Shown one piece after another: positions 22,054 to 32,607 of a stretch of DNA of 64,000 nt. The notes below the pieces were generated by a model that was not told the DNA's origin, did no database searches, and saw only the letters and a list, made by a program, of their open reading frames with translations. The position numbers and the translations under genes were made by a program. Source of the stretch: CAWBUW01 sp963792075 (GTDB lineage Bacteria; Chloroflexota; Anaerolineae; Anaerolineales; UBA4823); the NCBI GenBank assembly GCA_963792075.1, contig CAWBUW010000004.1, positions 45,801 through 109,800 of the forward strand. Reading direction: 5' to 3'. Position 1 is the first letter of the stretch, and every line of letters begins with the position of its first letter.

Positions 22054-22289
22054 GTTTGTGGCAGTAAAAGCGAGAAATTGACATGGTTGATATTTGCCTG
22101 TTGAGAAATGAAGGAGATAAATACCACACCGTTTACCAGGCTTGAACAGATCGGCGATGAGGCGCGATTTTCAATGTAATGTGTCTCGTTGAAATGTAAA
22201 TCTCGTAGAAAGGATTTAACGTTCGCCATCGCATGGATATTTCTTCGGAAGGTTTGCACAAGATAAAGAGATCTGTTACCTGGTGGTAC

Positions 22290-22910
22290 TGGTGCTAGTC
22301 AGCGGATTGTTCTCTTGCTGCGAGATAGACAGCCTCACGTAACTCAGCGAAAGATACCGGTGTGCCTGCAAGTGATTTGAGGCTTTCAGAGTTATCGAAT
22401 GTTGGCTCCGTTTTCGACCGTCAAGTACTTTCGCAGGTAGAGTAAAGAAACACCACTGATTAACGTTCAAAGGATCGATAGTTGATTTGTCTTTGTGAGC
22501 AAGCAGAGCAAAGACATACACCTGAGCTTGCCGGCGAAATTCTTTTTCCTGAACATTGGTATCTGCGGTAACCCCTTGTTTTTGGAACATGAAAGATAAT
22601 TGATGACAATCGTTGCTGGGACCAGCTCTGAATATAGGCAGCCGATTTAACCTCGATCTGTGACTTGTTCAGGTGTGACAAGATCATAAGGTTCCCATTC
22701 GTCTCGGACGCCATTCAGCCCAATACCGAGTGCATTTGCTACGATGAACTCCGCGAGAACGCCACGCTTAGCATTGCTGACAAGATCGGATGAGCTCCAG
22801 CTCCAGAAGTCTAATAGGGTCGTGCCGAGTGATTGGCCACCCAAATGGATGACTTCATTTCCAATCCGGCGAACAGGATAGATGCGTGAAAGTTTATCAG
22901 GCATGAGCAT
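22290..22910 (-). pseudogene. PD-(D/E)XK nuclease-like protein, frameshifted
   Basis: Minus-strand fragments in three frames join into one protein of about 205 residues. It runs from MLMPDKLSRIYPV through LVSNAKRGVLAEFIVANALG and DEWEPYDLVT to IEVKSAAYIQSWSQQ, then FHVPKTRGY, AQVYVFALLAHKDKS and QWCFFTLPAKVL. The spacing of Glu (LAEF), Asp (PYDL) and the ExK in IEVKSAAY matches the PD-(D/E)XK nuclease core. The exact family is not recognised. Its position downstream of the SSB operon suggests an accessory gene of a mobile element. Confidence 0.5.
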
Positions 22911-22922
22911 CCTCGTGACCAG

Positions 22923-23457
22923 CTAAAGTAGATTGTCGCCCTTCTCTAAAATCGGTTGACCACACTCTTCACAATACTTGGCTGAGAATGAGACTTTATG
23001 CCCATTGGGGCATTTACGTACAATCTCTTTTTTCTGAACTTGCACTGCTGAATAAAGAACAGCTAATGCGGCAGAATAAAAAGCCATCCAATGTCCTGAA
23101 AATCCCCTAGCCACTGAAGGAGGAGTACTTCCATCAACAAAACTGCCTGGATTGGTAGGAGCAAGAAACATAAAGATGATGAAATTAAATATTGCGTAGA
23201 TAGAAACTGTAAGTCATGTAACGCATCCATTTAGGAGCACCACGCAATACGGCTTTCCAGTAATCCTTTCGGGTATAACCTTTTGATAAAGAATTTGAAA
23301 CAAAAAAAGTAGGTATCCAAACAACAAAAACACCAATATGAAGTCCAAACCAAGCTGTGGGAATATTCATTCCTAACAAACCACCGATGTGTACCATTAA
23401 ACTTAGGAAAAGCCCAAGAGCCGATAAGGCAATAAATGGATATAACAATAGCTTCAA
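22923..23457 (-). CDS. small membrane protein with C-terminal zinc ribbon, frameshifted
   Basis: About 178 residues when a frameshift near 23195 is bridged (RYMTYSF continuing as IYAIFNFIIFMFLAPTNPG). Two hydrophobic segments lie in the N-terminal half (LLLYPFIALSALGLFLSLMV and FGLHIGVFVVWIPTFFV), with two more around the frameshift and at MAFYSAALAVLYSAV. The end carries a zinc-ribbon signature with paired cysteines (CPNGHKVSFSAKYCEECGQP). Function unknown. It lies between the nuclease-like pseudogene and the winged-helix protein, on the same strand. Confidence 0.55.
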
Positions 23458-23495
23458 AGTAATCTCCGCCAGCTTATAATCCTAATAACCTTTAT

Positions 23496-24763
23496 TCAAT
23501 CCTTGTGTTTGACTTCTAACCAAATTTTATCACCTTCCCCTCGCTTCCCTGCCTGCAAATCCGCCAGGTTGGTCAGGGACACAACCGCCGGCTTATTCCC
23601 CAGGCAGTAGTTGATCTCGCTGCGGATGTTCCTCATGCTGGTCCGGTTTTCGCACACCACGTAAAGGTGCCCACCGCTGGCTTGATAGAAATTCTGCCAT
23701 TTAGGCCGGCGGCCTCGATATTTTTATCTGCGTCTCTTTCCACTTCGACAAAGAGGTCGCGCCATGCTCATCTATCAGCACCAAATCGGGCATAAACACG
23801 TCTTGGTTGGGGAGCTGGATTCGGGCGGGGTCAGGTTCACCTGGTAACCCGCCTGGCGCAAAATATCGGCAGCCTGCAGGTTGAGCAGGGTGTGCTCGGG
23901 GGAAACATGCCGTTTCAGCAGGCTGTCATACTCATTGATCTGGGGCTGGTTTCCGGTCAGTATCCAGAACGCCAGCTTCCCCTGGTCAGTCAGACGCACC
24001 AGGTCCGGGTACCTGCCGCCAGTACCCGAGCCATCCGTTGCCCAGGGGCGAAAGATTTCGATTACCTTCAACCGGACCAGCCTTGCCATGAGCGTCTGGA
24101 TGCTGCCGCCAGCTTTTTTGATTCCAAACAACTCAGCGGCCTGCGCTTCGATCAGCGGGCGGCGCGCCAGGCCTGTTTCGCCAATCAATTTCAAGATACT
24201 GACGTCTCGCTCAAAGGTCTCTGTCCTGCGCCAGGCAGACATCCATTCCGGTTCCGGCGCGCCCTTGTTTTGAGGGGTTTCATGCAGAAGGAGTTTGTTC
24301 CGTTGGGATTCATCTTGGGATAAGCGCCTGGGCAGCCTGGACTTGCTGGAGGCGACCAGCTGGTTTTGTAGCCCGTCACACTGATCACGCAGGGATTGAC
24401 TCTCCTCACTGAGCTGACGGTTCTCGTTTCGCAGCCGGTCTATCTCGCTCTGGCTTGCCTGAAGCCGGTCGTTAAAAGATTGCAATGTGTGCGTATTTGG
24501 GGTGCCCTGCGACTGCCGTAAACGGGTGTTGAGCTGGGGCTGATTTGCGCGCTGATCAACAATGTGAGCTCGTCCACGTCCAGGCTGTCCAGGACTTCGC
24601 CGCTTTTCAATCGCCGGTCGACTTCCTCGGGGGCGAAGGTCTCCAACAAGGCTACCAGCGCCCGCTGAGCACGCTGCCAACGACTTTCCGCCCGCTCGCG
24701 CAGCTCAGACTGCACCCTCAGGAGCTGGCGGAGCTGCTCTAGGGTGATGTCTTCGCTAACCAT
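23496..24763 (-). CDS. winged-helix protein with C-terminal nuclease-like region (replication-relaxation-like), frameshifted
   Basis: About 420 residues across frameshifts near 24545 and 23795. Starts MVSEDITLEQLRQLL (ATG 24763, GGAGG seven bases upstream). Residues about 20-190 are charged and coiled-coil (FNDRLQASQSEIDRLRNENR). A winged-helix segment follows (FERDVSILKLIGETGLARRP, then TLMARLVRLKVIEIF and RYPDLVRLTDQGKLAF). The C terminus contains VFMPDLVLIDEHGAT followed by a VEVER-like segment, resembling the acidic/ExE core of restriction-like nucleases. This layout resembles replication-relaxation proteins of mobile elements, but the match is by architecture only. It overlaps the end of the upstream membrane protein gene. 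Confidence 0.5.
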
Positions 24764-25247
24764 TTGCTCGCCTCCAGGGTCTGCAACTGCTGCCTGGCTT
24801 GCAGCAGCTCGCTTTCCGCCGCGGATGGTTGGCTTCCACCGGCAGGCTGATCCATACAGTGTCAATCGGGCGGCTTCGAGATAAGCTGACGCTGTGCTGG
24901 CAGCCGCGCCGCGCAGCCCATCCAGAGCCGGGGCGCGGCCTGCACATCGATCTCCTGAGCGATGCGCAGGGCATGTTCGAAAGCAGCTTGCGCCTGGCGG
25001 GATTGGGTGAAGAGATCAGCGTTTTGCCCTGCCAGGAGCGCGGCGATCTCGCCATCCAGCAGGCGCATGCTGTCTGCGGCGCTGCGGATGGATCGGCGGT
25101 AGTCCTCCACTGCCTTCACATCCGGCAGGAGCAGGAGCGGTCGCCCTTGCGCATCGACGGCGAAGCCAGCACTCCCACCAAAATCAGCAACAATCCCAGG
25201 GGGAGCAGGAGCCAGGTCAAGGAAAGGTGAGATCGACGGTCATCCAT
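24739..25247 (-). CDS. membrane-anchored coiled-coil protein, frameshifted
   Basis: Starts ATG 25247, overlapping the SSB stop codon (ATGGATGA). One N-terminal membrane helix (LSLTWLLLPLGLLLILVG) is followed, after a frameshift near 25160, by FAVDAQGRPLLLLPDVKAVE and a long helical stretch (SMRLLDGEIAALLAGQNADL, QAAFEHALRIAQEID). The C-terminal coiled coil is AESELLQARQQLQTLEASKW, reached past an in-frame TGA near 24866. No family recognised. Tight overlaps on both sides place it in the SSB operon. Confidence 0.5.
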
Positions 25248-25738
25248 AGTAGGCGTCATCCAGGGGGAGGAGATCTTCTGGGATGGCAACCGTCAGCTCG
25301 CTTAACAGAGCCGCTTCATGGGGAGCAGTATCCGCCAGCCCGCCGCCATCGAGATCCTTATCCTTGTGGGATGGGCGGATCACCGCGCTGCACCAGGTCC
25401 CAGCGGATCCGTTCCCCGGCTTCCCAGTCAATATTGCGCAGAAATTCAATTTCGTCAGCCACAATTTCGAATACCATCTCGCCCTTGCGCGTTTTACGCT
25501 GCTGGATGTGACCGATCACGCCCAACCGGCTGCCTTTGCGCACGTGCCCATAGACCAGCTCAGCCAGCGGACCGTAGATGCACACGCGCAGCCCCTTGAC
25601 TGCAGCTGCCCCAAACACCCCCTTGACCATCAGGTACAGGCGCAGGTATTGCACTTCCTTTGCGTCCAGGTGCAAGATGTCGAAATAAATGTCGCCGGTA
25701 ATATCGCCTTTAACCCAGGTAAGGTTATTGCGTGCCAC
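25240..25738 (-). CDS. SSB-like OB-fold single-strand DNA-binding protein, one frameshift
   Basis: GTG start at 25738 with AAGGAG upstream. An OB-fold core is visible (LTWVKGDITGDIYFDILHL, LRVCIYGPLAELVYGHVRKG, IQQRKTRKGEMVFEIVADEI), followed after a frameshift near 25380 by a linker and an acidic tip (IPEDLLPLDDAYYG) like the protein-interaction tail of SSB. Length about 165 residues, near that of bacterial SSB. It heads an operon with the membrane coiled-coil and winged-helix proteins. Palindrome array B lies 77-135 bp upstream, so this operon is probably controlled by the same factor as the ComX-like peptide gene. Confidence 0.65.
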
Positions 25739-25814
25739 GCGTATTGCTCCTTGGTGATAAGAGGTCGTGTAGTTCTTGTATTTTCATTTTAGCGTTTAAG
25801 GGAAGGGGTGGCGA

Positions 25815-25873
25815 GAGACAGATGTCCCGTGGTGTGAGGGCAAATATCCCACGGATGGCGTGACATTTGTCCC
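25815..25873. promoter_or_regulatory. palindrome array B upstream of the SSB-like operon
   Basis: Three copies of the GGGACAATTGTCCC-type site lie at 25815-25828 (11/14 match), 25837-25850 (10/14) and 25860-25873 (12/14), spaced 22 and 23 bp. The TGTCCC half is best kept and is followed by GT in copies one and three, as in arrays A and C. The array lies directly upstream of the minus-strand SSB-like gene, consistent with an operator or activator site. Confidence 0.6.
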
Positions 25874-26625
25874 GTAGTTTTCATAAGCGCTGGCTTAAGG
25901 GGCAACATTGTTGTCAAGCTGCGGAAACTGCCCGAAAACGCTAACATCTCCCACCAGTCGGGTGCACCACATCATGATGGCGGGCCATCATTTTTCCCGA
26001 AAGGACACTGATCTGTGTCCTGAGAACGCTGTGTGTGCGACCTGTTCGCCCGAAACTGTCTGAAAGGATAGGGGTGGCTGACGGAAGTCGCTTGACTTTC
26101 GTAACTGCATATCCATGCAGGTAATGATACTGCGAAAGCGGTATCTCATCAACCCCTGCCTCCCTGGTGAACGGGAGACAGCCCCTTCCCTCGGCGTGCG
26201 CCTGGTAAACGGGGTTGAAAGCGGGAAGAAAAGCCGGAAAAGTCAAACCGGATGACCGGACTGGCCGGCAAAGTGACTATGGATAAGACAACTGAAGATG
26301 CATTGAGGCGTCGTAATTCTCAACTAGCCAAAGCCGGATGACAGGCTGGCCCCAAAAGGGAAAGGTTTCAAGGCTCGTCGGGCACACTGCCGATAGCGTT
26401 CACTCATAACGAAACCCGGCATAAAGCATCATCCTAACGTCGCGCGAAATGGATGTGCGGAACAGAGTAACCCGTTTGACGCTCTCCAGCAGTGGAGCAG
26501 GCAACCAGCCGCAAGCCAGAACGGGAGAGATTGCCCAAGAAGCAAAAGCCCCAGGGAAAGCCAGGGGATACGCAGACGTGGGCGCGGATAACAGGAAGGT
26601 AAAGGTACTGGCAGAGGTCAGTCTT

Positions 26626-28256
26626 ATGGCAGACGAAGTAACTCGTACTGAAGACTGGAAAACCCTCCCGTGGAAGAAATTTCAGCGGAATGTTTTTCGC
26701 CTCCAAAAGCGCATTTATCAAGCCCAACTCCGTGACGACTTCAAGCGTGTTCGCGGGCTGCAACGGCTACTGCTTCGTTCTTATTCAGCAAGATGCCTGG
26801 CAGTACGGCAGGTATCGCAAGACAACAAGGGGAAGAAAACCCCTGGCGTGGATGGGCTTGCCCGTCTGACGCCGCTCCAGCGAATGCGGATGGTGGAAGC
26901 TGCGCATTTTTCAGCACGTCTCCGGCTCCCATTCGCCGGGTCTTCATCCCGAAAGCCAGTAATCCAAACGAAAGAAGACCGCTCGGAATACCCATTATGT
27001 ACGACCGGGCCGAACAGGCCCTGGTCAAGCTGGCACTCGAGCCAGAATGGGAGGCCCGCTTTGAACCGAACAGTTATGGTTTTAGACCGGGCCGCAGTCC
27101 TCATGACGCCATCGAAGCCATCGTCAGCAATATCTGCCACAAACCCAAGTACGTGCTAGAGGCAGACATCGAAAAATGCTTCGACCGGATCGACCATCGA
27201 GCCTTGTTAACCAAACTAAACAGTTTATCGATCATCAACCGACAGGTGCGCGGCTGGCTGAAAGCGGGTATCTTTGAAGATGGGGAAATCTTCCCATCCG
27301 AAGCAGGTACACCGCAAGGCGGCATAGCTTCGCCTCTGCTCGCCAACATCGCACTACACGGGTCTAAACCGCCATCACTACCGCCTTCGGGAAAAAGCAC
27401 CGGGTCGTGGTCATTCGCTTCGCAGACGATTTTGTCATCATCTGCGAAGATTTAGCGATCCTCCGGGTCGCTAAACCCTGGCCGAAAGCTGGTTGGCATC
27501 GATGGGACTAACCCTGAAAGCCTCCAAAACCTACATCACACACACGCTCTATGAACACGAAGGCCATATAGGTTTTGACTTCCTGGGCTTCACCGTACGT
27601 CAATTTCCGATGAGCAAGCATCACAGCACAAAAGGCTATAAGGTCATCGTCAAGCCAAGTAAGATGGCACAAGCGCGTCACCTGGAACAGGTGAAAACTC
27701 TCATCCACACCCATCGCGGAAGAACCAGACTGCGCTCATCGCCGCACTCAATCCGCGCATCCGGGGATGGACGAACTATCACCGCACATGTTCAGCGAAA
27801 CGCACCTTCAATCGAATGGAACCACCAGCTTTACTGGAAACTATCCAAATGGGCTAAATGGCAAAACCCGCGGAAGAGTGACGCATGGCGCAAGCAACGC
27901 TACTGGCCGCGTAAATGCAACCGCTTCGACTTCTCAGATGGGAAAGCCACCCTCGCCAAGTATGCAGATACGCCTATCAAACGGCATGTCAAGGTACAGG
28001 GCCGCAAAACCCCGTTCGACGGGGACTGGGCCTACTGGATAGACCGGCTGGGGAAGACCCGTCCAAACCCAAACGAGTTGTAACACTGCTGAAAAGACAA
28101 GAAGGCCGCTGTATGCTTTGCGGATTGCACTTCATGTCAGAAGACCACATCGAAGTTCACCACCGGAACGGCAATCACAACGACAATATGCCTGCCAATC
28201 TGGTCTTGCTTCATGGTCACTGTCATGATGAAGTCCATCGGACAAAGTGCTCGTGA
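26626..28256 (+). CDS. ltrA: group II intron reverse transcriptase/maturase with HNH endonuclease, frameshifted
   Basis: LtrA-type protein. It starts ATG 26626 (MADEVTRTEDWKTLPWKKF); KKTPGVDGL marks RT-0/RT-1. FIPKASNPNERRPLGIPIMYD, YGFRPGRSPHDAI and LEADIEKCFDRIDH (catalytic Asp) follow, then GTPQGGIASPLLANI. The catalytic FADD lies near 27420 in another frame (VIRFADDFVIICED). The maturase X domain is GFDFLGFTVRQFP through the RGWTNYHR-type motif near 27770. The C terminus is an HNH nuclease: RCMLCGLHF, then HIEVHHRNGNH and LVLLHGHCHDEVH. Frame changes occur near 26930, 27370, 27470, 27750 and 28080. It acts with the intron RNA in splicing and target-primed reverse transcription. Confidence 0.85.
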
Positions 28257-28275
28257 CAAGAGCCTGTTTTCTGAA

Positions 28276-28309
28276 GAGCCGGATGAGGTGAAAGTCTCAT
28301 GTCCGGTTC
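28276..28309 (+). ncRNA. group II intron domain V
   Basis: A 34-base hairpin starting GAGCCGGATGAGG, with the GAAA tetraloop and ending TCTCATGTCCGGTTC, is the canonical catalytic domain V with its bulge. The strand and position 3' of the maturase gene confirm intron orientation. Confidence 0.9.
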
Positions 28310-28366
28310 GGGAGTGGCGGCGGGGTGAGCAATCGCCCCGCCGACCATAATTGGCACGCTTTTGCG

Positions 28367-30287
28367 TTACGCTTCGAGCGTTTTGTTGACGTTTTCAAAC
28401 AGCCTTTCAAAATTCTCGAAAGTCTTGTGGCTAAAAGTTGGAAGTAATTCGTCTCGATGTTTTAGCAAAATATCAGCGGGTAAACCATGATCGTACCTGT
28501 CAACATTCAGAACTCTTGCAAGTTGATTAACGATGGGTTCGGTTGCGTTTAAGTCTGCAGGCTTAACCGTTCTTGTAAATGCGCGATTGAAAAGTTCAAG
28601 ATAATCTTTGACATCGAACAGATCTTCAATATCACCTGATTTTCGGCTGATGATTTCACCGATACTCAGGATTTTGTTCTTTGAAAGAATTCCTTTGTCT
28701 GCTAATGCCAATAGGCGCTGATTTCCGCTTTTTCCAGAATTGATAAGAACTGTAACGTCAAGATGATTCCCCAGTAATGCTACAAAAGTGGGAATAGAAC
28801 CCGCACCACCGACAGGAACGATTGACCATCTGCTATCGAACGTTTTCCTTCCTGCCATGCCAGAAAGATATGTGGAAATAAGGCTCAAATAGGTAAAGTC
28901 AGACAGACCTTCGACAACAAGGTTGTGCGGACTTATGAATAAATGTTGGGCAATGTCGTATCCCAATGCTCCTTGAAGCGGGAAAAGTGTATCTGGATCT
29001 GTGGACATTACATCATTGGATACAACTGCGCCTGTTTCTTTTCCTTTATCCTCGACAAGGCGCACTCTTTCCAAATGGTCAGGCTGTACCATAAACGGTG
29101 AATGCGTCGTGTAAATTACTTGCCAATTCATTGCCAATCTTTCTTCAATAAATTTTAGAAAATCAGCTTGAGCTTTTGCGTGCAAACCTAATGCTGGTTC
29201 GTCAAGCAAAATTACGACTGGTTGCTTGTTCATTTCATACTCTGAGAATGCAACCAAAAAAGAGAAAAACCATTGAAAGCCAGTTGAATGCTCTATAATG
29301 GGTAGGGACAATAAGTGTCTTATCATCCCAAACACGAGTTTAATTCATCAACCACGCTCGTTTGACCATTCTGGTTGTTTATTGTCTTTAGAGTAATATC
29401 AGGAGTTACTCTTAATTGTTTGTTTTGTGACCAATATTTAAGTACATCGCCCGTAATAGCATTGGCGACATTTTCCAATTCCCGTTTCCGCTTTTCATAG
29501 TCAGCATTCAGCAAGTAATCTTGGTCAGCAGCGGCTAGTCTCAGGAATGTTCTCGCAGTGTTATCGCTGTCAGTCAGATTGGATGGGTTGGAACCTAGAA
29601 TTTTCTTTACATCAACAGAATAGGGTAATGCGCTATATAGGTTATAGTAAAAGAAAACAGGCAGATAATTCTTTTTGATGAATTCCCAAACTATCTTGGT
29701 AAAATCGTCACCTGTATCATCCCCCAATATTTCTTTGAGCAATTTTTCTGCATTGGCTTTTAGCTCCGCTGCCCCTTCCGTTTCGCTTTTCGCAATTTCC
29801 TTGACAAATTCTTTGAGTTCCTTTAAGTGTGATATTCCTTTTACTTTGTCTTTCATGTCCGCAGGAATTTTCAATTTGCCAATGAAGTGCTTAATGAATT
29901 TGGCTTCGTCTGTTTGTACAGAATGAAGAATTGTTCCTGTGTAATTTCTGCTCAGCTTTACCTCTTCTGAAGCGATCACAGAGCCGAAACGGTTTGTAAT
30001 TTCACTTACTTCAGCAACATTTAGTTTGTAAGTGACTGAAATAGGAACAACCTCCTCCAAGTTTTCTCCTCTCATCTTATCGACTTTTTCTAGCCATGCC
30101 GGATAATGATTTTGAATTGAAAAATTGGCATTTGGTTGTGTGGTATTCAGTCGCCATAGTGCCGTCAAGAATGCAGTCTTACCAGACTGTTCTTTCCGAC
30201 TAAACAAGTAATGTCGTCTTGAATGGGAACGACAGTTGAGTTTAATATGTTGCGAAATTTTTTGACTTGAACGCTGATAAGTTTCAT
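28367..30287 (-). CDS. OLD-family ATP-dependent nuclease (AAA ATPase + TOPRIM), two frameshifts
   Basis: About 640 residues, ATG 30287 with a perfect AAGGAGG six bases upstream. The N terminus is MKLISVQVKKFRNILNS, then DDITCLVGKN leading into Walker A (GKN..SGKTAF), which is broken by a small indel near 30195. The middle is a coiled insertion. After a second break near 29330, Walker B and the D-loop read VVILLDEPALGLHAKAQ, and the switch His is TTHSPFM. The C-terminal TOPRIM domain has LVVEGLSDFTYLS, but the usual Asp-x-Asp before GNQR reads LINSGKSGNQR, so the metal-binding acids look lost. OLD nucleases act in phage defence; no GajB-type helicase partner is adjacent. Confidence 0.8.
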
Positions 30288-30488
30288 CGTTTCCTCCTTA
30301 TAAATTTGTACCACAAGTGTTGGTTAGCGCATTTGTTCTATTATATCGCATGTTCTTGTCTTTTTTCCTTGTTGTGCAAAGAGCGTGTCAACGATTTAAG
30401 GATTGATGTGGCGGCCAGAGCCAATACCGAAGCCCGGTTCAACACGCCGCCACATCAATCCGAGTTGAACTAAGCCGTCTTAGCCAAG
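30288..30488. other. promoter region of the OLD-family gene
   Basis: AT-rich stretch upstream of the OLD gene, then the inverted repeat at 30400-30461. No gene is supported before the IS91 remnant. Confidence 0.4.
30400..30461. repeat. 16-bp perfect inverted repeat, MITE-like
   Basis: GGATTGATGTGGCGGC (30400-30415) and its exact complement (30446-30461) enclose 30 bases. The TGTGGCGGC inner part is shared with the hairpin at 37218-37298, so both may belong to one class of small palindromic element. Confidence 0.5.
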
Positions 30489-31100
30489 TTACCAGGCTGT
30501 TTGGAATTTAAGGCACACTGCCATATCTAAGCCGCATTTTTGCGAGCGGGTATGCATGAATTGTATACCCAAAAAGCCAATCGTCACTAGCCAGGAAACC
30601 GACAAGAAAGCGATATGGGAGCGTAATGATCGAGTTGAGGCGCGTCGAAACATGGGTGCAAGACGGAAATCCAGCATCCAGCGAAAGAGTTGAGGAACCG
30701 AAGCGATTCATGGTGGGCAGCGTCCCGTCGGTTGAATGGTACGTTGAAGCAGCAGTGGCTGGCCGCAGCTTGGGCAGCACAACTTTGGCGCTAGCGTTGA
30801 ATCTGGCTGGCTTCTGGTGTAGCTTCTGCACTTCTCCAAGTTCTCTGGGTATTTCTGCTCAAGCCGTTGGCGCAAAGCGGCCAGACGTTTACGACAGCCA
30901 GGAGCAAAAAAGCCAAAGTAGCGCACCTTGACGAAGCTTTTGGGCAGCACATGCTGCAAGAAGCGATGGATAAATGCTTCGGCGGAGAGCATACACAGCT
31001 TGAGTTGGCCGGTGTCCGTGGCGGGGTAGCGAAAGGTCACCTGGTCATTTTCGAGTTTGACCAGGCGGCGGTTGCTGATCGCTACTAAACTGATCGCAAG
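30489..31100 (-). pseudogene. IS91-family transposase C-terminal remnant
   Basis: The minus-strand sequence contains NRRLVKLENDQVTFRYPATD and LSAEAFIHRFLQHVLPKSFV, then KVRYFGFFAPG and LCCPSCGQPLLL. This is the characteristic C-terminal region of IS91/IS801-type Y2 rolling-circle transposases, including the distal zinc-finger cysteines. The catalytic N-terminal portion is missing on the right, where the IS630 element abuts, so it is a fragment. Confidence 0.75.
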
Positions 31101-31132
31101 GTGAGATCTACATGGTTTGTTTCAACAGACGC

Positions 31133-32222
31133 CTAACTGGCAATAAGCAGCAATTGATCGGCCTGGCCTTGCAGCTCTCTGCGGCAGCGCTGCATCACTT
31201 CAGCCGCCCGCACAGCCACCCAACAAAGAAGGCATCCACTTTCTCGCGGACTTTGGCAGCGGTGCCAAAGCAGGTGTTAGCCGTCCTCTTCCCGAACCCA
31301 ATCCCCGATGGCCTCATCCGGGTTGAAATCGGGGCTGTAACCCGGCAACGCGACCAGGCGCAGCTTGAGGTCCGGGGTGGAGAAGTAGGTGCGCATCGCC
31401 TCACCCCGATGGGCCGGTCCATTATCCCAAATCACGATCAGCAGCCCGCTGTACTTCTCCCGCAACGATTGCAAAAACGCCACCGAAGTTTCCGCCGTGG
31501 TGTTGCCCTCCACCGGCATGGCCAGCACTTCTCCGGTCTCCAGACAGACCGCCGAGTAGTAGGTGGCTTTTTCACCCAAACGAGGGCTGGTGCTGTCCAC
31601 CAGGGCCGATTCACCGCGCAGGACCCACTGGCTGCGCAGTTCAACATCCGCACGAAAGTGCGCTTCGTCTACAAAGAAAATTTTGGCCCCGCTGGGTTGT
31701 GCTTCTGCTCGCAAGTCGGCGTACTCTCGCACAAAAGCCACCCGCTTTTCAGCGTTGGCCTTGCACAACCGTTTCTTGGGCCGCTTCAACACAAAACCCA
31801 GCCGGTGCAGGTAATTCAGACACGTGCGGCTGCTGAGCAGGCAATTGAAGCGCTCCTACACAAACTGCCGCACCCCTTTTCAGGTCCACTTCGCCAGATC
31901 CAACCCAACCCCGCTCGGGGCAGCCTGCACTGCGGCTTTTAATGTCGCCTGCTGCACCGCATCGAGGGCGGGGGGGACCACCGCTCTGCTCGAACGCCAG
32001 CCCAGTCGGTCCCTTTTGCCGGAAGGCTTCCAGCCAGTCGCCAATCGTGTGGGCATCCCGCTCCAGAGCTTCGGCTACTTGCGGAGATGACCAACCTCGG
32101 GCCAAGAGCCACATGGCATGCCAGCGTTCGCGTTCCCGGGCTGTTGGTGCCCCGTACATCCGTTCTCGGACTGATTTCACATCCAACTGCCAGCATTCAA
32201 ACACCTTTTGCATTTCGTCCAT
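31133..32222 (-). mobile_element. IS630-family transposase, frameshifted
   Basis: About 350 residues across frameshifts near 31960 and 31290. It starts MDEMQKVFECWQLD (ATG 32222). Helix-turn-helix segments (LLARGWSSPQVAEALERDAH) are followed by a DDE_3 catalytic domain: KIFFVDEAHFRAD (first Asp), LIVIWDNGPAHRG (second Asp), and LPGYSPDFNPDEAIGDW (Glu). Ends QLLLIAS at 31133. IS630 elements insert at TA; the outer ends were not resolved. It abuts the IS91 remnant, forming a small insertion-sequence cluster at the left side of the ComQXPA-like operon. Confidence 0.8.
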
Positions 32223-32376
32223 CGCAGAGCCTCGCCGTGGTTCGGATTTCTTTTGACCATACCACCGCTCTGCGGGTTTCATTCTGCGATTAGTTTAGGT
32301 GCGCACGAAACTGCTGGCATGTCTAGCAAACAGCGCCAGGATTTTTCTGCTTTTTACTTGTTAAGAATAACCGGAT

Positions 32377-32541
32377 TTATACGCTTGTTATCTGCTTCCC
32401 CTCATGCCTGCTGTCCAACCACTTCTGTACCGCAATGTGGACGATTTTCGAAATGCTGGTCCCCATGCGCCTGGCAATTTCTGCCAGAGCAGCTTGTTGC
32501 TTGGCGTCGAATAAAATCTGCATCCGGTTCATTTTGGCCAT
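32377..32541 (-). CDS. 54-residue ribbon-helix-helix protein
   Basis: A small intact gene starting ATG 32541 with the sequence MAKMNRMQILFDAKQQAALA and then EIARRMGTSISKIVHIAVQK. The short beta strand MQILFDAKQ followed by two helices is the CopG/Arc ribbon-helix-helix DNA-binding fold used by antitoxins. No toxin gene is recognisable beside it; it may be an orphan antitoxin left after IS insertions. The 27-residue plus-strand gene at 32608 diverges from it. Confidence 0.6.
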   Translation of the reverse strand: MAKMNRMQILFDAKQQAALAEIARRMGTSISKIVHIAVQKWLDSRHEGKQITSV

Positions 32542-32607
32542 TTACGAACCTCTGCAATAATTGTATACCTTATGTGATTACCACGATGATGAGAAAAGGA
32601 GGTCTTT

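Larger units (their letters stand above)
26033..28345 (+). mobile_element. group II intron with ORF in domain IV
   Basis: The 5' end is placed at the GTGTGCGACC sequence (26033 or 26035), matching the GUGYG rule. A structured region of about 590 bases precedes the intron-encoded protein (26626-28256). Domain V is at 28276-28309 and a GC-rich domain VI hairpin at about 28314-28343, followed by the 3' splice site near 28345. It lies 12 bp after a perfect hairpin (26002-26021: AGGACAC, loop, GTGTCCT) and about 20 bp beyond the stop codon of the OLD-family gene on the other strand. The encoded protein is frameshifted, so mobility is doubtful unless the shifts are sequencing errors. Confidence 0.85.

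Noticed and set aside
26002..26021. AGGACAC...GTGTCCT hairpin considered as a fourth copy of the GGGACAATTGTCCC site
   Set aside because: The half-sites differ and are six bases apart rather than two, so it is not the same motif.
28367..30287. OLD nuclease considered as GajA of a Gabija system
   Set aside because: No UvrD-type GajB helicase gene is adjacent on either side.
31112..31942. Long open frames on the plus strand across the IS630 element
   Set aside because: They are antisense to a clearly recognisable DDE transposase and have no family resemblance.
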